Program-made: the position numbers and the translations under genes | Assembly (NCBI GenBank): GCA_039090855.1 | Contig: CM077002.1 | Location: 86,370,194 to 86,434,193, forward strand | Source of the DNA: Macrothele yani | Taxonomy: Eukaryota; Arthropoda; Arachnida; Araneae; Macrothelidae | Length of the DNA: 64,000 bases | Reading direction: 5' to 3' | Shown: positions 1 through 10,414 of the stretch, piece after piece | Layout of the letters: every line of letters starts with the position of its first letter | Position numbering within the stretch: position 1 is the first letter of the stretch | Notes under the pieces: generated by a model | What the model was told of the DNA's origin: nothing | Seen by the model: the letters and a program-made list of their open reading frames with translations, nothing else | Databases searched by the model: none

Positions 1-1345
1 GTCAGCATCAGATAGATAAAGATTTCGACCAAGTAAATAGAACCCTGTTGTGGAAGGTACTGCGTATACCTTCTACAAATAGTGTTACTGGGAATCTACT
101 TAATAGTGTAAAAGCCATGTATGCTTGCAGTAGAGCTTGTGTACGAGTGAATGGTGTTTTATGAAAATGGTTTTCTATTGGTGCAGGAATCAGACAAGGT
201 TGTGTAAGGTCACCATATCTGTTTAATATATTAATATTTATAGATGCATGCATGCGTTATGCCAAAATAGATAATACTGGTTTATGTATAGATTAAGATA
301 ATACAACGTAGTTGTCGCAAATGTTTATTTTTTTATTTCTCAAGCCGACCATTGTATTATCTTAATCTGTATATAATCATCACAAGACTGTAGTCGTTGA
401 GATAAAGAATACTGGTTTATGCCTTGGTGATATCTGTGTGTGCAGTTTGCTGAATGCTGACAACATTGTCCTATTGGCAGAGAGCAAAAGTGAGTTGCAG
501 AGTATGTTGTCCCAGATGTACCAACTTTGCATGAAATTCAAACTGAGTATAAATAAGGGAAAAACCAAAGTTATGGTTTTTGAGAAAGGAACTGGTAGAA
601 CTGAGTGTAATATAAGTCTAAATGGCACAGTGATCGACCAGGTGAATGAGTTTGTATATTTAGGAAGCATGTTTGACAGAGAGAACAAATTGGATGGTGA
701 AATTAGTAGGCAAGTGAATTCTTCATTGAAAGTCATGGCTGCTTTGGGAAGTTTTCACAGGAGTGATGGGTTCTCATGAGAGTACCGCATGGCTGTGTAT
801 GAGAGTGTAATTGTTCCTTCTCTAATGTATGGCAGTGAAACCTGGGTGCTACAGAAGAAACATAGGAGTAGTATCTGTGCTAGAGAAATGCATTACTTAC
901 GGGGGGTTGTGGCAAGACGTGTTCTGATTGTGTGAGGAACGAAGATGTGTTGCAGTTGTGTAATGTGGGGCAAAATGTTGTTAGCAAAGTGGAGACTAAT
1001 ATGCTTTGCTGGTTTGGCCATGTTGTAAGAATGAATGATGAGATGCTTACTAAGAAAATCGTTTTAGCCCAAGTGTTAGGAAGGATAGCAGTGGAAGGCC
1101 AAGGAAGTCATGGGTGGATCAGATTCAGGAGTGTCTGCATGAGAAAAAGATTTTGGGTATGAAATATAGAAGGTCTTGTGTACATGGTGTGATGGATGTC
1201 AGTGAATCCCGAGTTGTGGGTCAAGATCACTGTAAATGGAGAAGTTTGATACGGTAGCAGTAAGTAAAAATTATCTGATAGTTTTTATTTCTTTGTGGAG
1301 CTAACCTCTGAATTTTAGAGAACAACTCAGTGATACTTAGTTTTT
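1..1345 (+). mobile_element. Truncated, broken non-LTR retrotransposon copy 1 (reverse transcriptase C-terminal half and 3' UTR)
   Basis: The plus strand encodes the C-terminal part of a non-LTR reverse transcriptase that copies element RNA at a nicked target. The first 240 bases give a stretch ending in IRQGCVRSPYLFNI (RT motif B region). The palm catalytic region follows after an insertion at 290-368 and reads NADNIVLLAES (position 459 on) where related copies have ADD. Then come INKGKTKVMVFE and YLGSMFDRENKLDGEI. The distal tail at 990-1160 contains WFGHVVRMNDEMLTKKI and a GRP-type basic end. Stops and frameshifts near 778, 930 and 1160 make it non-functional. The 3' UTR at 1230-1345 recurs in the copies at 43957 and 45209, whose ends are TATG/GTAT microsatellites, as in RTE-like elements. 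The clade assignment is tentative. The 5' end lies outside the window. Confidence 0.85.
290..368. mobile_element. Small MITE-like insertion with 16-bp perfect terminal inverted repeats
   Basis: AGATTAAGATAATACA at 290-305 is the exact reverse complement of 353-368. The 79-bp unit interrupts the reverse transcriptase between the IDNTGL coding stretch and the next conserved block. The 14-mer AATACTGGTTTATG occurs on both sides (273-286 and near 408-421), so local target sequence was duplicated. It has no coding capacity. The superfamily is unknown; TATA on the left and GTATA on the right are compatible with a TA target. Confidence 0.6.
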
Positions 1346-1421
1346 GGAAATTTCTCCTCCAAAATTGAAATAATGGCGATTGAAAAAAATTCAAACTTTT
1401 GGTATGCTCAAAGAAGTCGAA

Positions 1422-1640
1422 GCTGCCCCAGTGGTGCAGTGGTCTAAGTGCTGTCTTGTAACCATTCGTCCGAGATGAGTCTGGGTTTGAATCCCGGTGA
1501 GGCAGGGATGTTATGTTTGTCCTACGGCACTTGCTGTCTCCTTTTTCTGAAACTAGTGGCCCTGAATTAGGGACGGACAACTGCTTATAGCCCACAGAGT
1601 TGCTCATAATGTTCTTTAAACATCCAATAAAAAAAACATA
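1422..1640 (+). mobile_element. tRNA-derived SINE copy 1
   Basis: The head carries a Pol III A box (AGTGGTGCAGTGGTCTAAGT) and B box (GGTTTGAATCC near 1488). It is followed by the same body found at 46887 and 47504: TACGGCAC, then AATTAGGGACGG, then TATAGCCCA and GAGTTGCTCA. It ends in an A-rich tail. This copy is more diverged than the other two. A Tc1 element sits in its tail, so its 3' target duplication cannot be read. Confidence 0.85.
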
Positions 1641-1646
1641 TATATA

Positions 1647-2848
1647 CACTATAATGACAAAAGTCACCAGACACTCCTTCAAAAGCAAATGAACGGATCC
1701 GTTGTGTTGTTGAGAAGCGCAGTGCAGCTGCAAACGGTATAAAAACAAGCCTGCAGCTGACTGCGATCGTATCACACTGTGAAGAGTGAAAATTTTGCAG
1801 CGGGAGAGAACTGACTTTGGGAAAGGAAAGATTGTTGGGTGTTTTATTAGTGTGTTGTCCATAAGAGAAACTGAGAGGTGTTTAAACATACCCAAGTCAA
1901 CTATTTTGGATGTACTGAATAAGTGGAAGACACATGTTGTGCCTGAAGCAGCAAAACATACCGGCAGACCAAAGAAAATTAGTGATAGAGTACATCAGAG
2001 CCTCAGGAGAGTCGTTACAGCTAATCAACGGAGTACTGCACAAGACCTCAGTGTACGGGTGAGTTACAATGCTGGAACCTCGATATGTACACATACCATT
2101 CGCAGAGAACTTCATTCCATGGGTTACCATGGTCGTGCAGCTGCTCATAAGCCTTTCATCTTCACTCGGAATGCTACTCGCTATTTAGCATGGTGTAAAA
2201 AACATTTATCGTGGACCGTAGATCAATGGAAACAGGTCCTATAGACTGATGAATCCAAATACACGATCCATCAGTCTGATGGCCATGTGAGGGTATGGCA
2301 GCAGCCAGGGGAACACTATTTACCACAGTGTACTGTTCCTACGATCAAGTTTGGAGCTGGCAGTGTACTCATGTGGGGGTATTTTTCATGGTATGGTCCC
2401 GGCCCATTGGTTATTGTGGACAAACCTGTTAAATAGCATGTCTACCTCGATATTTTGGACAATTATGCCCTACCAACTCTGTAGCAATACTATGGAACCG
2501 AGCCTTGTTGGTACCATCAGGATAATGCACTGAGCCATAAAGCAAGAACTGTTATGGCATGGTTTGACGATAATTCTGTATCCTCTGTGGACTGGCCAGC
2601 ACAGAGCCCTGGGATGAATTAGAGCGCCGCATAAGAAGTTTGGAACCAAACCCTACTACTAAGCAACAGTTAGTGGCAGCATTATGTACTGAATTGAAGC
2701 ACATACTTATCGCTGTGTTCAAAAACCTTGTTGAAAGCATGTCTCGAAGGATTAGTGCATGCATTAAGGTCAAAGGTAGGCTGACACCATACTAAATGCT
2801 ATGTTGTGTTTCTCTTCAAGGTGTGCGGTGACTTTTATCAATATAGTG
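1647..2848 (+). mobile_element. Tc1-like DNA transposon, defective
   Basis: This is a 1.2-kb element flanked by TA (1645-1646 and 2849-2850). Its imperfect terminal inverted repeats start CACTATAATGACAAAAGTCA on the left, and the right end read inward starts CACTATATTGATAAAAGTCA. The transposase starts near 1786 and shows the N-terminal helix-turn-helix region (IRETERCLNIPKSTILDVL), a GRPKK hook and HTIRRELHSMGY. A stop at 2242 falls just before the first catalytic Asp (TDESKY). The second Asp is in QDNALSHKA (about 2515). The segment around the third Asp (normally SPDLNPIE in the family) is deleted: AQSP runs directly into WDELERRI at about 2610 with a frame change. It is therefore immobile. 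It landed in the SINE tail and abuts the next element. Confidence 0.88.
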
Positions 2849-3192
2849 TATATTAGGGTGGCCCGAAAAAACGAAAGTTTGAAATGTCTTTCTCCACAAG
2901 GCTGTTTCTGTTCCATATGGAACAGTAAGTATGCATAAAAAAATTTTAATAGATTGAACAATATTTAGAGGTACCAACCATGTGCTCGATTTGTTAAATG
3001 AAAGAAAACGGGACATGGTAATTTCACTTTATGTACTTCTTACAATTTACACTGTTTAAAGTTTAGAATTACACTCTACCCATACACATTGACAGCACTG
3101 TCAGTCTGTTATGAACATAAAAAAACTTTGAAATTGTGAATAAAAAACAATATTACAAATTGACAATAAAGACCCATTGCACCGCTTATATC

Positions 3193-4150
3193 TTATTCGT
3201 CATAGTACCCTTTGTAGGAGCTAAAGTTTTTACGATGACTGCTGACAAGTTGCAGAAGGTACCGCTTCTGGGTTTCATCTTTTTTCAATGATTGGATAAG
3301 TGCAATTCCTCTTTCTGTGCAGTCGTTAACAACCTTGAGAAGCTTCGCTTTGGCTTTTAGTGCCAGAAATGTGGGATCTGTTGGCCAAAGGAAGAGGGAC
3401 TTTGACAAAACTTCCTTTACCTCTTCTTGACCATTAATGGAAATTAGGTTGAACATGTTTAAAGGTTTACTGGTGATGTACATCTCTAATGGTGTGTGGT
3501 GATCAAATCTCTTCTTTGTTCAGCCGCTTCAGGGCTACAGATTTTGGTGGACGTGAGAAATTTGCGACCATGGCCTCTTTGATCTCAACTGTAACATGAT
3601 CGTCAAAAAGAGCAAGGGTTATGAGGTGCTTGGAAAAGTACCATAAATGACGACAGAATGCGTTAACTTCAACCTCCCTGATATCACGCACAGGGTATTC
3701 ATGAAGTAGAGCCAGTAGTTTGAAGTCTTTGAGGGGTGCTTTGGTTGCATGATGATAGATGAGAGAAACAAAGACGGAAATGTTTGTAATGCCAGTTGTC
3801 TCATATGCTGTCAGTTTCACCTGGCCTTTGAAAAGAAAGATCTTCAATGAATAGATGGCAAACATGACAGAGACAAAGCAGCTCACGGTAGTCCTCACAT
3901 GTTTTTTTTTTTTTTTTTTTTTTCCAGTTATAGCCTCTGCAAAGAATAATTTCATCTCCTCTCATAGACCATTTGGCACATCTACAAACATATCATCACT
4001 TTCAGGTACAAAGTTGGTCTTGTCAACATAGGACCACTGACTCTTGAATCGTTTAAAAAGGCCAACATCAGGCCCGCTAGTTGGTCCCAATGTGGCCGTG
4101 AAAACACTCAATAGCATCACCTCAAACACATGATGGCGGCACGCAATCTA
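3193..4150 (-). pseudogene. C-terminal part of the unclassified transposase-like protein
   Basis: Two open stretches (3955-3503 and 3483-3193) are separated by a stop. The first carries YSLKIFLFKGQVKLTAYE, HLWYFSKHLITLALFDD and a KRLNKEEI end. The second carries LSKSLFLWPTDPTFLALK, VNDCTERGIALIQSL and a QLVSSHRK basic tail. These blocks are typical of the multicopy family, and their order on the minus strand is preserved. The protein probably ends near 3195, leaving about 340 bp to the left terminus. Confidence 0.6.
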
Positions 4151-4241
4151 AATGAGCTCCTTGCCTAGGGCTTTCTCAATTAGGGTACAGGCGTCCATCT
4201 TCAGTCCTGTATTGGTGGCAGTTGTGTCAAAAACAAGACCC

Positions 4242-4873
4242 TGAACCATAGGCTTGAGTTGCCAATACTCTAGTGCGTGGACACAAGCATTGCATTACTC
4301 ATTTCTAGTGCCATGGACAATCTTGGGGACAGCAAGCAGTTGTTCCATCTTTCCACCTGTGACTAATATGGCAATACGATCTACTTGTTTTTTGCTGTTG
4401 GTGATATCTGGAAGCAATTTACAATCCCAATGGAGAAGCAGAGGACTCTCAGACAAGAATGTAGCTTGTTGAGATGTTGCCACTTCTTTACGTGTTGTGA
4501 CATGAGCTTGCTTAATTGTGTTTTGAGAAAGGGCTACATCTTCCAAGTCAGCACCAAGTGCTTGCGTCACAGCACCCACGACAAACATCGCACTGTGGTC
4601 AGGGAGACTTACTCGGTCGAGTGCAGAAGCTACTTCCTTGGTGACAATTCTCTTCTTTGATCTCCTTTGTGGTAATTGATGGGAAGTCAAGGGAGCCTGA
4701 AAATCATCATCATCAGAATCATCATCATTATCTAATGATGGGCTGCTGGTTGAGCTGAAGTGCACAGCAGAGGTGGATGGGACAACCGTGGTTGCCTGCT
4801 GCATGTTCACCATGCATTTCTCCTTTCGAGTAGCTGCAAGGGTGTTTCTGATTATCTTAAAGTCCTCCTTCAT
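4242..4873 (-). pseudogene. Middle part of the unclassified transposase-like protein
   Basis: The frame opens after a stop at about 4866 and contains an acidic Ser/Asp stretch (about 4700-4745). It continues through LLHWDCKLLPD and VDRIAILVTGG to a stop after GTRNE (4295). The frame then resumes with VQGLVFDTTATNTGLKMDAC, where the family-conserved Asp sits. No zinc finger is visible. Confidence 0.55.
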
Positions 4874-5331
4874 TTAATACATGTTGATTCCAAACATGCT
4901 GGAGCAAGAGAGATCCTCCTGTTGCATCTGCAGAAACTGCTTGTCCCCCTCATTTGCATGATACTTAGGGCATCTTTTTGAGATATATCAAAGAGTTCGT
5001 TTAGATCTTCCTTGAACAGCTCTTCTTTGAATCGGCAACCATCTTTCTGTGTCAATTGATTTGTCTTCAGAATGCAGTATTGAGCATACAACTTCCTTAG
5101 CTTGCGTACTCTGGAGTCTACTCGCTGGGTTGGAATCTGAACTTTTGCCCAGATGACCAGGGCAGCATCGATGATCTCTTTGGTACTCGCTGCAATTGTT
5201 AGTCCCTTTTCTTGGTGGTAATACATAAAATTTCTCAGAATGTCCCCGTTTGTAGGTAATCCAGAGCCCAGGATATCCCTTTCAGCTTTTCCTATGAGCC
5301 AAACTTGTGAGGAGCTCCTAGCTGTTGCCAT
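4862..5331 (-). pseudogene. N-terminal part of the unclassified transposase-like protein
   Basis: This is an open stretch of about 150 codons starting MATARSSSQVW. It has a region rich in short charged helices (RVDSRVRKLRKLY) and a KEELFKEDLNELFDI segment. The homologous continuation (QFLQMQQEDLSCSSMFGI) appears in another frame from about 4930, so a frameshift lies near 4950. It opens the coding region of the element at 2853-5644. The function is inferred only from its position inside that element. Confidence 0.5.
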
Positions 5332-5644
5332 GTTGTAGTATCTGATGTCACTTGTGTAGACTGCAGTACAAACTAATTAGGAGCACCTGAAATGGAGAAA
5401 AAGAGGAAGTCATAAGTACCTGAAAGCAGTATACCTGATTTAGCAAAATACACTAGGCCTGCTGAACCAAAGCATATGTAACATATGTTGTACATGTAGT
5501 CATGTACTAGGTTGTGATTACTAAATATTGTATGATCTGCTCAATATTTTGCATACAGGGTCCTATTGTCAGGTGAAATAAGGGCAGCCTTGTAGAGCAG
5601 CATATTTAAAATAAAATTTCCCCATAGGGATTGTGCCACCCTAA

Positions 5645-6800
5645 TATATATATATATATATAACAGATGTCAGAACATCATCGGCAGCATCGAGCAAAGT
5701 CATCTTGATAACCATGGTGTTACTTCGTTTCTGTTTTAACTGGATTTAACTAAAATATTTGTAGGATAGGGAATAAATCTCATCTTTTTCAGCATCCACT
5801 TTCTTAGAATTAAATGTGTGTTGATGCTAAATTTGGTTACATTTGGAAGATTCCTTTGCGAATTGACAGTTTTTGTTCTGTACATTTTTTCATTAAACTG
5901 TTTCTTCAAGTGAAGTTATTGGACTTGGAATATTCTTTCTCATAGAGATAACATACAAGTAACCCATGATTTCTATCCACTCAGAGTATAGTATAATTGT
6001 CTGACTTCAGATATTTTTTCTTATACATAATTACAATAAAATTTCAGTGCAAAATATAGCTTTGTTTCCATGTGCTGCCCCCTATGAGTAAAATTCAATA
6101 TTTATCAGAATTAATATTCTGCATGATAGTATTTTATTGTCATCTGAATTCTTATTTAACATGAAAATCACACTTCAGATTCATCATATGTTTTCCCATG
6201 AAACTGGACAAATTATAGTACAGGTCATAACATTCTTTGCTAATTTTTGGCTTTTCCATAATGTTATCAGATGTCCTTAATCGTGTCCTCATTTTGAAAT
6301 GAAACTGTCCTCAGTTTTGCATTGAAATTGAGGACAATGTTTCCTTTTGTCCTGAATTTCATTCTCGAAAATCTGGTCACTTTATGAAAACGGCTTCATA
6401 AAATTAATCATGAGTGCCTAAAATCTGTGTGGTTTGGGACATCGCTAGTCAGTGGATTAAAAAAATGTTCACGGTAGAGGCATAAAGGATGCAAAAAATC
6501 ATAAAATCTATTAGCTCCAAATATACAAGATTTGTTTTAATGTATAGCAGCCAAATTTAGCAAAGCCGGAAAAGTGGGGGTATGAAAAGTGTTGTCAATA
6601 TACTTCGTGGCAAAAACGAAAAATATTCACAATTGGTACAGATGTTTTGATGTGTAGTAAAGATTCATAATATCCCATCTGATCTGAATGTTAGTGTGTG
6701 TGTGTGTGTGTGCCTGTGTGTGTTCCCCAGATATCCCAGATCTAGGAAAAAATATTTTAGGTAAGTGAAAAAGGCACTAATGGAGGCATTTGGATATTTT
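5645..6800. other. AT-rich spacer, no gene seen
   Basis: The stretch begins with (TA)n at 5645-5662 and contains a TG microsatellite at about 6691-6723. I find no credible reading frame, tRNA-like box or terminal inverted repeat. Confidence 0.6.
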
Positions 6801-6832
6801 AGAATCAATATTTTGGACTGCCTAAATGCAAA

Positions 6833-7565
6833 ATGCTGATGACTAAGACGGTTTTAGTTTATTTATATGAAAATAATATTTTTACATACAAGAACAAAAT
6901 ATTCAAACAAAATTCAGGAGGCCCAATGGGCTCACCATTATCAACTCTATATGCTGAGGTTGTGATGAACGAAATTGAAGAAAATGTCCTACATCATATG
7001 GAAGAAAAACCAGAAGTGTACTGTCGATACGTAGATGACATATTTCATTCTATCAAACACTGAACGAAGAAGGATTAAAAAATTAACAAAACGTTACAGC
7101 GCATTATATCCAACTATAGAACTCACGGTTGAAATGGAAAAAAATAATGCAATAGCCTTTTTGGATGTACATGTTATCAAATCCACAGATAAGTTACTAT
7201 ACAGAGTTTATCGGAAAAGTTCATTTGTTCCGGTCCTAATCCCATACAATTCAGCACATCCATATCCTCAAAAATGCAATAGTATAAAAACCTTAATTAA
7301 AAGAGCATATACGCATTCTGAAAATAGTCAGTTCATCAATGAAGAAATCAAATTCATAAAAAAAATTGCAAGCAGCTTTGGTTATCCTAACCATTTAATA
7401 AAAAAATGGGACACAGAAGTAATAAAGAAAATAAAAAAAAATAATGCTGTAGTAATTAAAAAAGAAATCAAATATTTAAATGGTTTTCCTTACATTAAAG
7501 GCACTACCAATGAAATTAATAATATTTGTAAAGCTAGCATAACATTCAAATTGGAGGAAAAGTAA
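6833..7565 (+). pseudogene. Penelope-like reverse transcriptase, C-terminal part
   Basis: Two overlapping frames (6833-7063 and 7035-7565) give the fingers/palm end of a Penelope-type RT. The YVDDIF box supplies two of the three catalytic Asp residues. The block ELTVEMEKNNAIAFLDV is the usual segment C-terminal to it. Lysine-rich coding is strong. The finger domain and the first catalytic Asp lie in the missing 5' part. A stop just before the GIY-YIG domain probably arose by mutation, because the frame is unchanged across it. Confidence 0.8.
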
Positions 7566-8144
7566 ATACCAATCAAAAATATAGTAACAAAAAATAATGA
7601 TAAAATAAGAATGTTAGAAAAAGCAGGTATTTATTCAATTCCTATTACTGAAAATCCTCCAATGGCTTATATAGGAAGTACCAAAAATAAGCTTAAACAC
7701 AGATTAAAACAACACATAAAAAACTGGCAGAAAAAAGAAGAAAAAACAGCACTGATTCAATACTGTCTGGATAACCAAAAATATCCAAAATTCGAAAATA
7801 TAAAAATCATTAAAAGCTGTAAATCCGAAAAACACCTCAGAATAGCAGAGTCGGTAATGATTGAAAAAAATAGGACAAAAGTTTGCAACCACAATGACCC
7901 TAATAATTTGAGAAACAGCTGGAGAAATTTAATTAAAATTGAGCAAAAAAAAGAAAAAGTTCGAAAAAGGAGATCACTGACCAACAAGAGATGGCGCCAC
8001 AACGCCCAAGAAGAAGCGATAGCAGATGACAGAAGCAGCCCGCGAGAACCACCGAAATGCCTAGCTGACACGGTCCGTGCTAGTTGGAGCAAAATGTCCC
8101 CTCGAAGACGGTATAGTAGTAGTACCGAAAGTACTCGGGTATGA
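7566..8144 (+). pseudogene. GIY-YIG endonuclease domain of Penelope-like element A
   Basis: The frame continues from the RT after one stop. It contains AGIYSIPI (the GIY motif, about 7625), AYIGSTKNKLKHRLKQH (the YIG motif plus the conserved Arg) and a later AESVMIEKNRTK segment whose Glu fits the metal-binding position. This domain nicks DNA to prime reverse transcription in the family. The C-terminal 60 residues (RWRHNAQEEAIADD and on) are Arg/Ser-rich and overlap the 3' terminal repeat. Confidence 0.82.
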
Positions 8145-8380
8145 ATAAATATTGAAGTAAATGAGGATGCAGCAAAGGAAAAACTCATTTGGTGATGAGA
8201 CAAAATAAATTCCAACGGAGAAAAAAAAAAAAAAAAAAAAAGAAGAAGCAGACCCGTGGCCAAATGAAAAAATCCCGTGCCGCATCCACGTAACGGAAAT
8301 ATGGATTGAAAGCCAAGCCCCACGTGCGGTAAGTGTTCATCGAACTTTACCAACTAAAAGTGAAGTTCAAAAATGCAAAA

Positions 8381-9755
8381 ACATTTTTTAAATGTTCTGG
8401 AAAATCATATTCTGCCGCTTGTCAGTTAAAAAGTCTTTGTACTGAGAGAAAGATCTCTCCACCTCCACGCTCACTAGAGGTGCAAACTTGGTCTTTAGCG
8501 AATGTCAAGATCTGATGAAGGCAATGCCATCTGGGTTCTTCCGAAGAGAATTTTCCAGCTTTGTCTTGGCAAAGTCATCCACACAGATTTCCACTTCCTT
8601 AAAAATCTCCCACTGTATTTGCTTTTCTAGGTTCCATTCTTCAAGCTTCTTGATGCTGTCTACAATGAACTTGTAGTTCAAGTTGGGCAATGAAATCCTT
8701 GATCTTGGCAAAGTTTAGACAGTGGTATACCACAGCAGAGATCCAGCTGCCCCACCTGACGATCACAGGCTCTGGAGGAAGGGCAAGTTGGGTGGTTTGC
8801 TGGAACATGTTGATTCTTGCTGGGGCCTTAAGCAGCACATTCTTCATTAATCCAATGAACTGGTTTGCAACTTCGTACTTTTCTCTCATGGCTTCACAAA
8901 CTCTATGCAAGGAGTGCACCAAACAGGTAACGTGGTGTAAGTTGGGATAGAGAGGCTTAAGGTGCGAAAATGCTTTCAGCATGTAAGATACCTCATCTGT
9001 GACCACCAACCATACCTTGCTGTAATGAAAATCTGGCCCCAATTAGAAGAAGCATCATTGAATGCCTGCATTATGGTGCAGTTGTTTTCCCCAAACGATA
9101 CATTTTGAATAACATGAAGCGAGATGGTTCTTCGTTCAAAGTAGCAACAAGAATGGAAAGGACATACCTTTTTTGAGCATCTGTTGTTTCGTCCAGAATG
9201 AATTCCACTAGGGAATATCCTATAATGCTTTTGATCTTAAGTATAGTGGCGTCATAGTTCACATCCACATAGTTCTTCCTCAGAGTGCTGTCATCGGGGA
9301 TTTTCCTTTGCTTGTATTTTTCCAGAAATCCTTTTAGGGAAGGATCTCAGAGTGCTGTCATCGGGGATTTTCCTTTGCTTGTATTTTTCCAGAAATCCTT
9401 TTAGGGAAGGATGGTTGACTTTAGGCAAAGGGATTCCTGATTCCATAGAGCAGCAGCAATATCAACATTAAACTGGTTGATGTGATCAGCTTTCTTACAT
9501 GTTTATCGACAAGCGTCCGCAATGAACGGAAGTTTTGCACTGCTTTCCTTGGTTTTTGTTCTAATTTTTTTGTTCTTTTTGTGAGTGACGGTTTCCACGT
9601 CTCTTCTATGGGAGCTTTTAGTGTTTGTCATCCACCATGATTTTCTTGTCACAATACGTACTACACAAAATCAGAGTCCCATCAATTTCAAACCCCTCAT
9701 TTTGAAAGTCCTTTAGAATTCTGTAGAATTTAGATTTTCCGATTTTACTCATTTT
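8381..9755 (-). pseudogene. hAT transposase relic, CGGBP1-type zinc finger, degenerate
   Basis: On the minus strand, an N-terminal block near 9755-9640 (FYRILKDFQNEGFEIDG, then ILCSTYCDKKI) resembles the Cys-rich finger of CGGBP1-like hAT proteins. Then come VEFILDETTDAQKRYVLSI (first catalytic Asp region, about 9200), VVTDEVSYMLKAF, HHVTCLVHSLHRVCE (conserved Cys/His core, about 8920), a VIVRWGSWISAVVYHC block, and the dimerisation signature VEVERSFSQYKDFL (about 8440). A 67-bp tandem duplication (9279-9412), frameshifts and stops inactivate it. CGGBP1 is a known domesticated hAT derivative, but this copy looks like an ordinary dead transposon. Confidence 0.78.
9279..9412. repeat. Tandem duplication, 67-bp unit x2
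   Basis: CTCAGAGTGCTGTCATCGGG starts at 9279 and again at 9346, and the 67-bp units appear identical. 67 is not a multiple of three, so the duplication shifts the hAT reading frame. The perfect identity points to a recent event or an assembly effect. Confidence 0.9.
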
Positions 9756-9779
9756 TGCTTTGTGTCTGTTTGCTGCTGA

Positions 9780-9985
9780 AGGGAGACAAAAGGAATTTGA
9801 ACTAACCCGTGTGCATGCTGCTTTCGTTCTTCTTCTGGACTAGGCCTATTTCATTGCAGGGGAGAGAGGAAGAAAAAAGAAAGCGAACTAACCCGTGAGT
9901 GCACTGCTTTCGTTCTTCCTCCTTCTGGACTGCGCCTATTTCATTGTGCGGGGGAGAGAAATGAATGCACTAATTCGTACTTCTG
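9780..9985. repeat. Degenerate tandem repeat, ~85-bp unit, about 2.4 copies
   Basis: ACTAACCCGT appears at 9801 and 9887, with a decayed form near 9968. Each is followed by GCTTTCGTTC, then TTCTGGACT and CCTATTTCATTG. It lies just upstream (minus-strand sense) of the hAT relic's zinc-finger start and could be its 5' UTR or subterminal region. Confidence 0.6.
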
Positions 9986-10414
9986 CAACCTTCCCTTCCT
10001 CGTGGTTTCTCTCTCGGAGATACACATAAAAAATGGTAGATTAATTTTAAATTTTGCATAAAAAAAGTAAAATTTGTGTTCATTTCGGGTGCAGATATTT
10101 GGTTTGCGTGCAAGATTCTAAATTGCGTTCAGAAAGGGCTTTTGCATGCTAGAGAGTGAACATAAGGGTTGTTAAAATAAGTTGATTTTAATTTTACATG
10201 TTTATGATGAGATTTGGAATCTATATACGTGCCTGCATAAAATTTTGTACTGCGTTGTGAATGCAGAAATCCTATCTCTAACGATTACCACGGAATGTTC
10301 TGCAGCTGTTAGGTATTATACGTGACCAAAGGAATGCTGCTGAAGAAGTGGAGCGAGCATTCTTACGCATTGCTTTTTTTTTCACTCAGGGATCCTTGAC
10401 TTTTCATACTTAAA

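Larger units (their letters stand above)
2853..5644 (-). mobile_element. Unclassified DNA transposon with TTAGGGTGGC termini, degenerate
   Basis: TTAGGGTGGC at 2853-2862 is the exact reverse complement of GCCACCCTAA at 5635-5644. The flanks are TA-rich, so the target duplication is ambiguous. The minus strand encodes a degenerate protein of about 700 residues spanning 5331 to 3195. I recognise it as a multicopy invertebrate transposase-like family from motifs such as VFDTTATNTG (about 4225), ACRHHVFE (about 4145), YSLKIFLF and VNDCTERGIALIQ (about 3330). I cannot assign a superfamily; the Asp after VF and the CRHH block resemble a DDE-type core. Stops, frameshifts and a poly-A run (3900-3922) break it. 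Confidence 0.7.
6800..8381 (+). mobile_element. Penelope-like retroelement A: RT palm, GIY-YIG endonuclease and 3' end
   Basis: This is a 5'-truncated Penelope-like element. Its reverse transcriptase palm shows GGPMGSPLSTLYAE (about 6920) and RYVDDIF (about 7027), followed by IAFLDVHVIKS. A frameshift near 7050 and one TAA at 7563-7565 break an otherwise long frame. Downstream lies a GIY-YIG domain. The 3' region from 7960 to 8381 holds a Ser/Arg-rich tail, a poly-A run (8220-8240) and a terminal segment ending TTCAAAAATGCAAA. The same 3' region recurs inverted at 20975-21450. The element abuts a hAT relic at its 3' end. Confidence 0.88.

Noticed and set aside
3902..3922. Poly(A) tail of a retroposon
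   Set aside because: It lies within the minus-strand coding region of the 2.8-kb DNA element, with no adjoining element or duplication.
7757..8353. Hydrophobic minus-strand protein with poly-Phe runs
   Set aside because: Antisense shadow of the A-rich Penelope GIY-YIG region.
8381..9755. Domesticated CGGBP1 gene
   Set aside because: Stops, frameshifts and a 67-bp duplication show decay, not a host gene.
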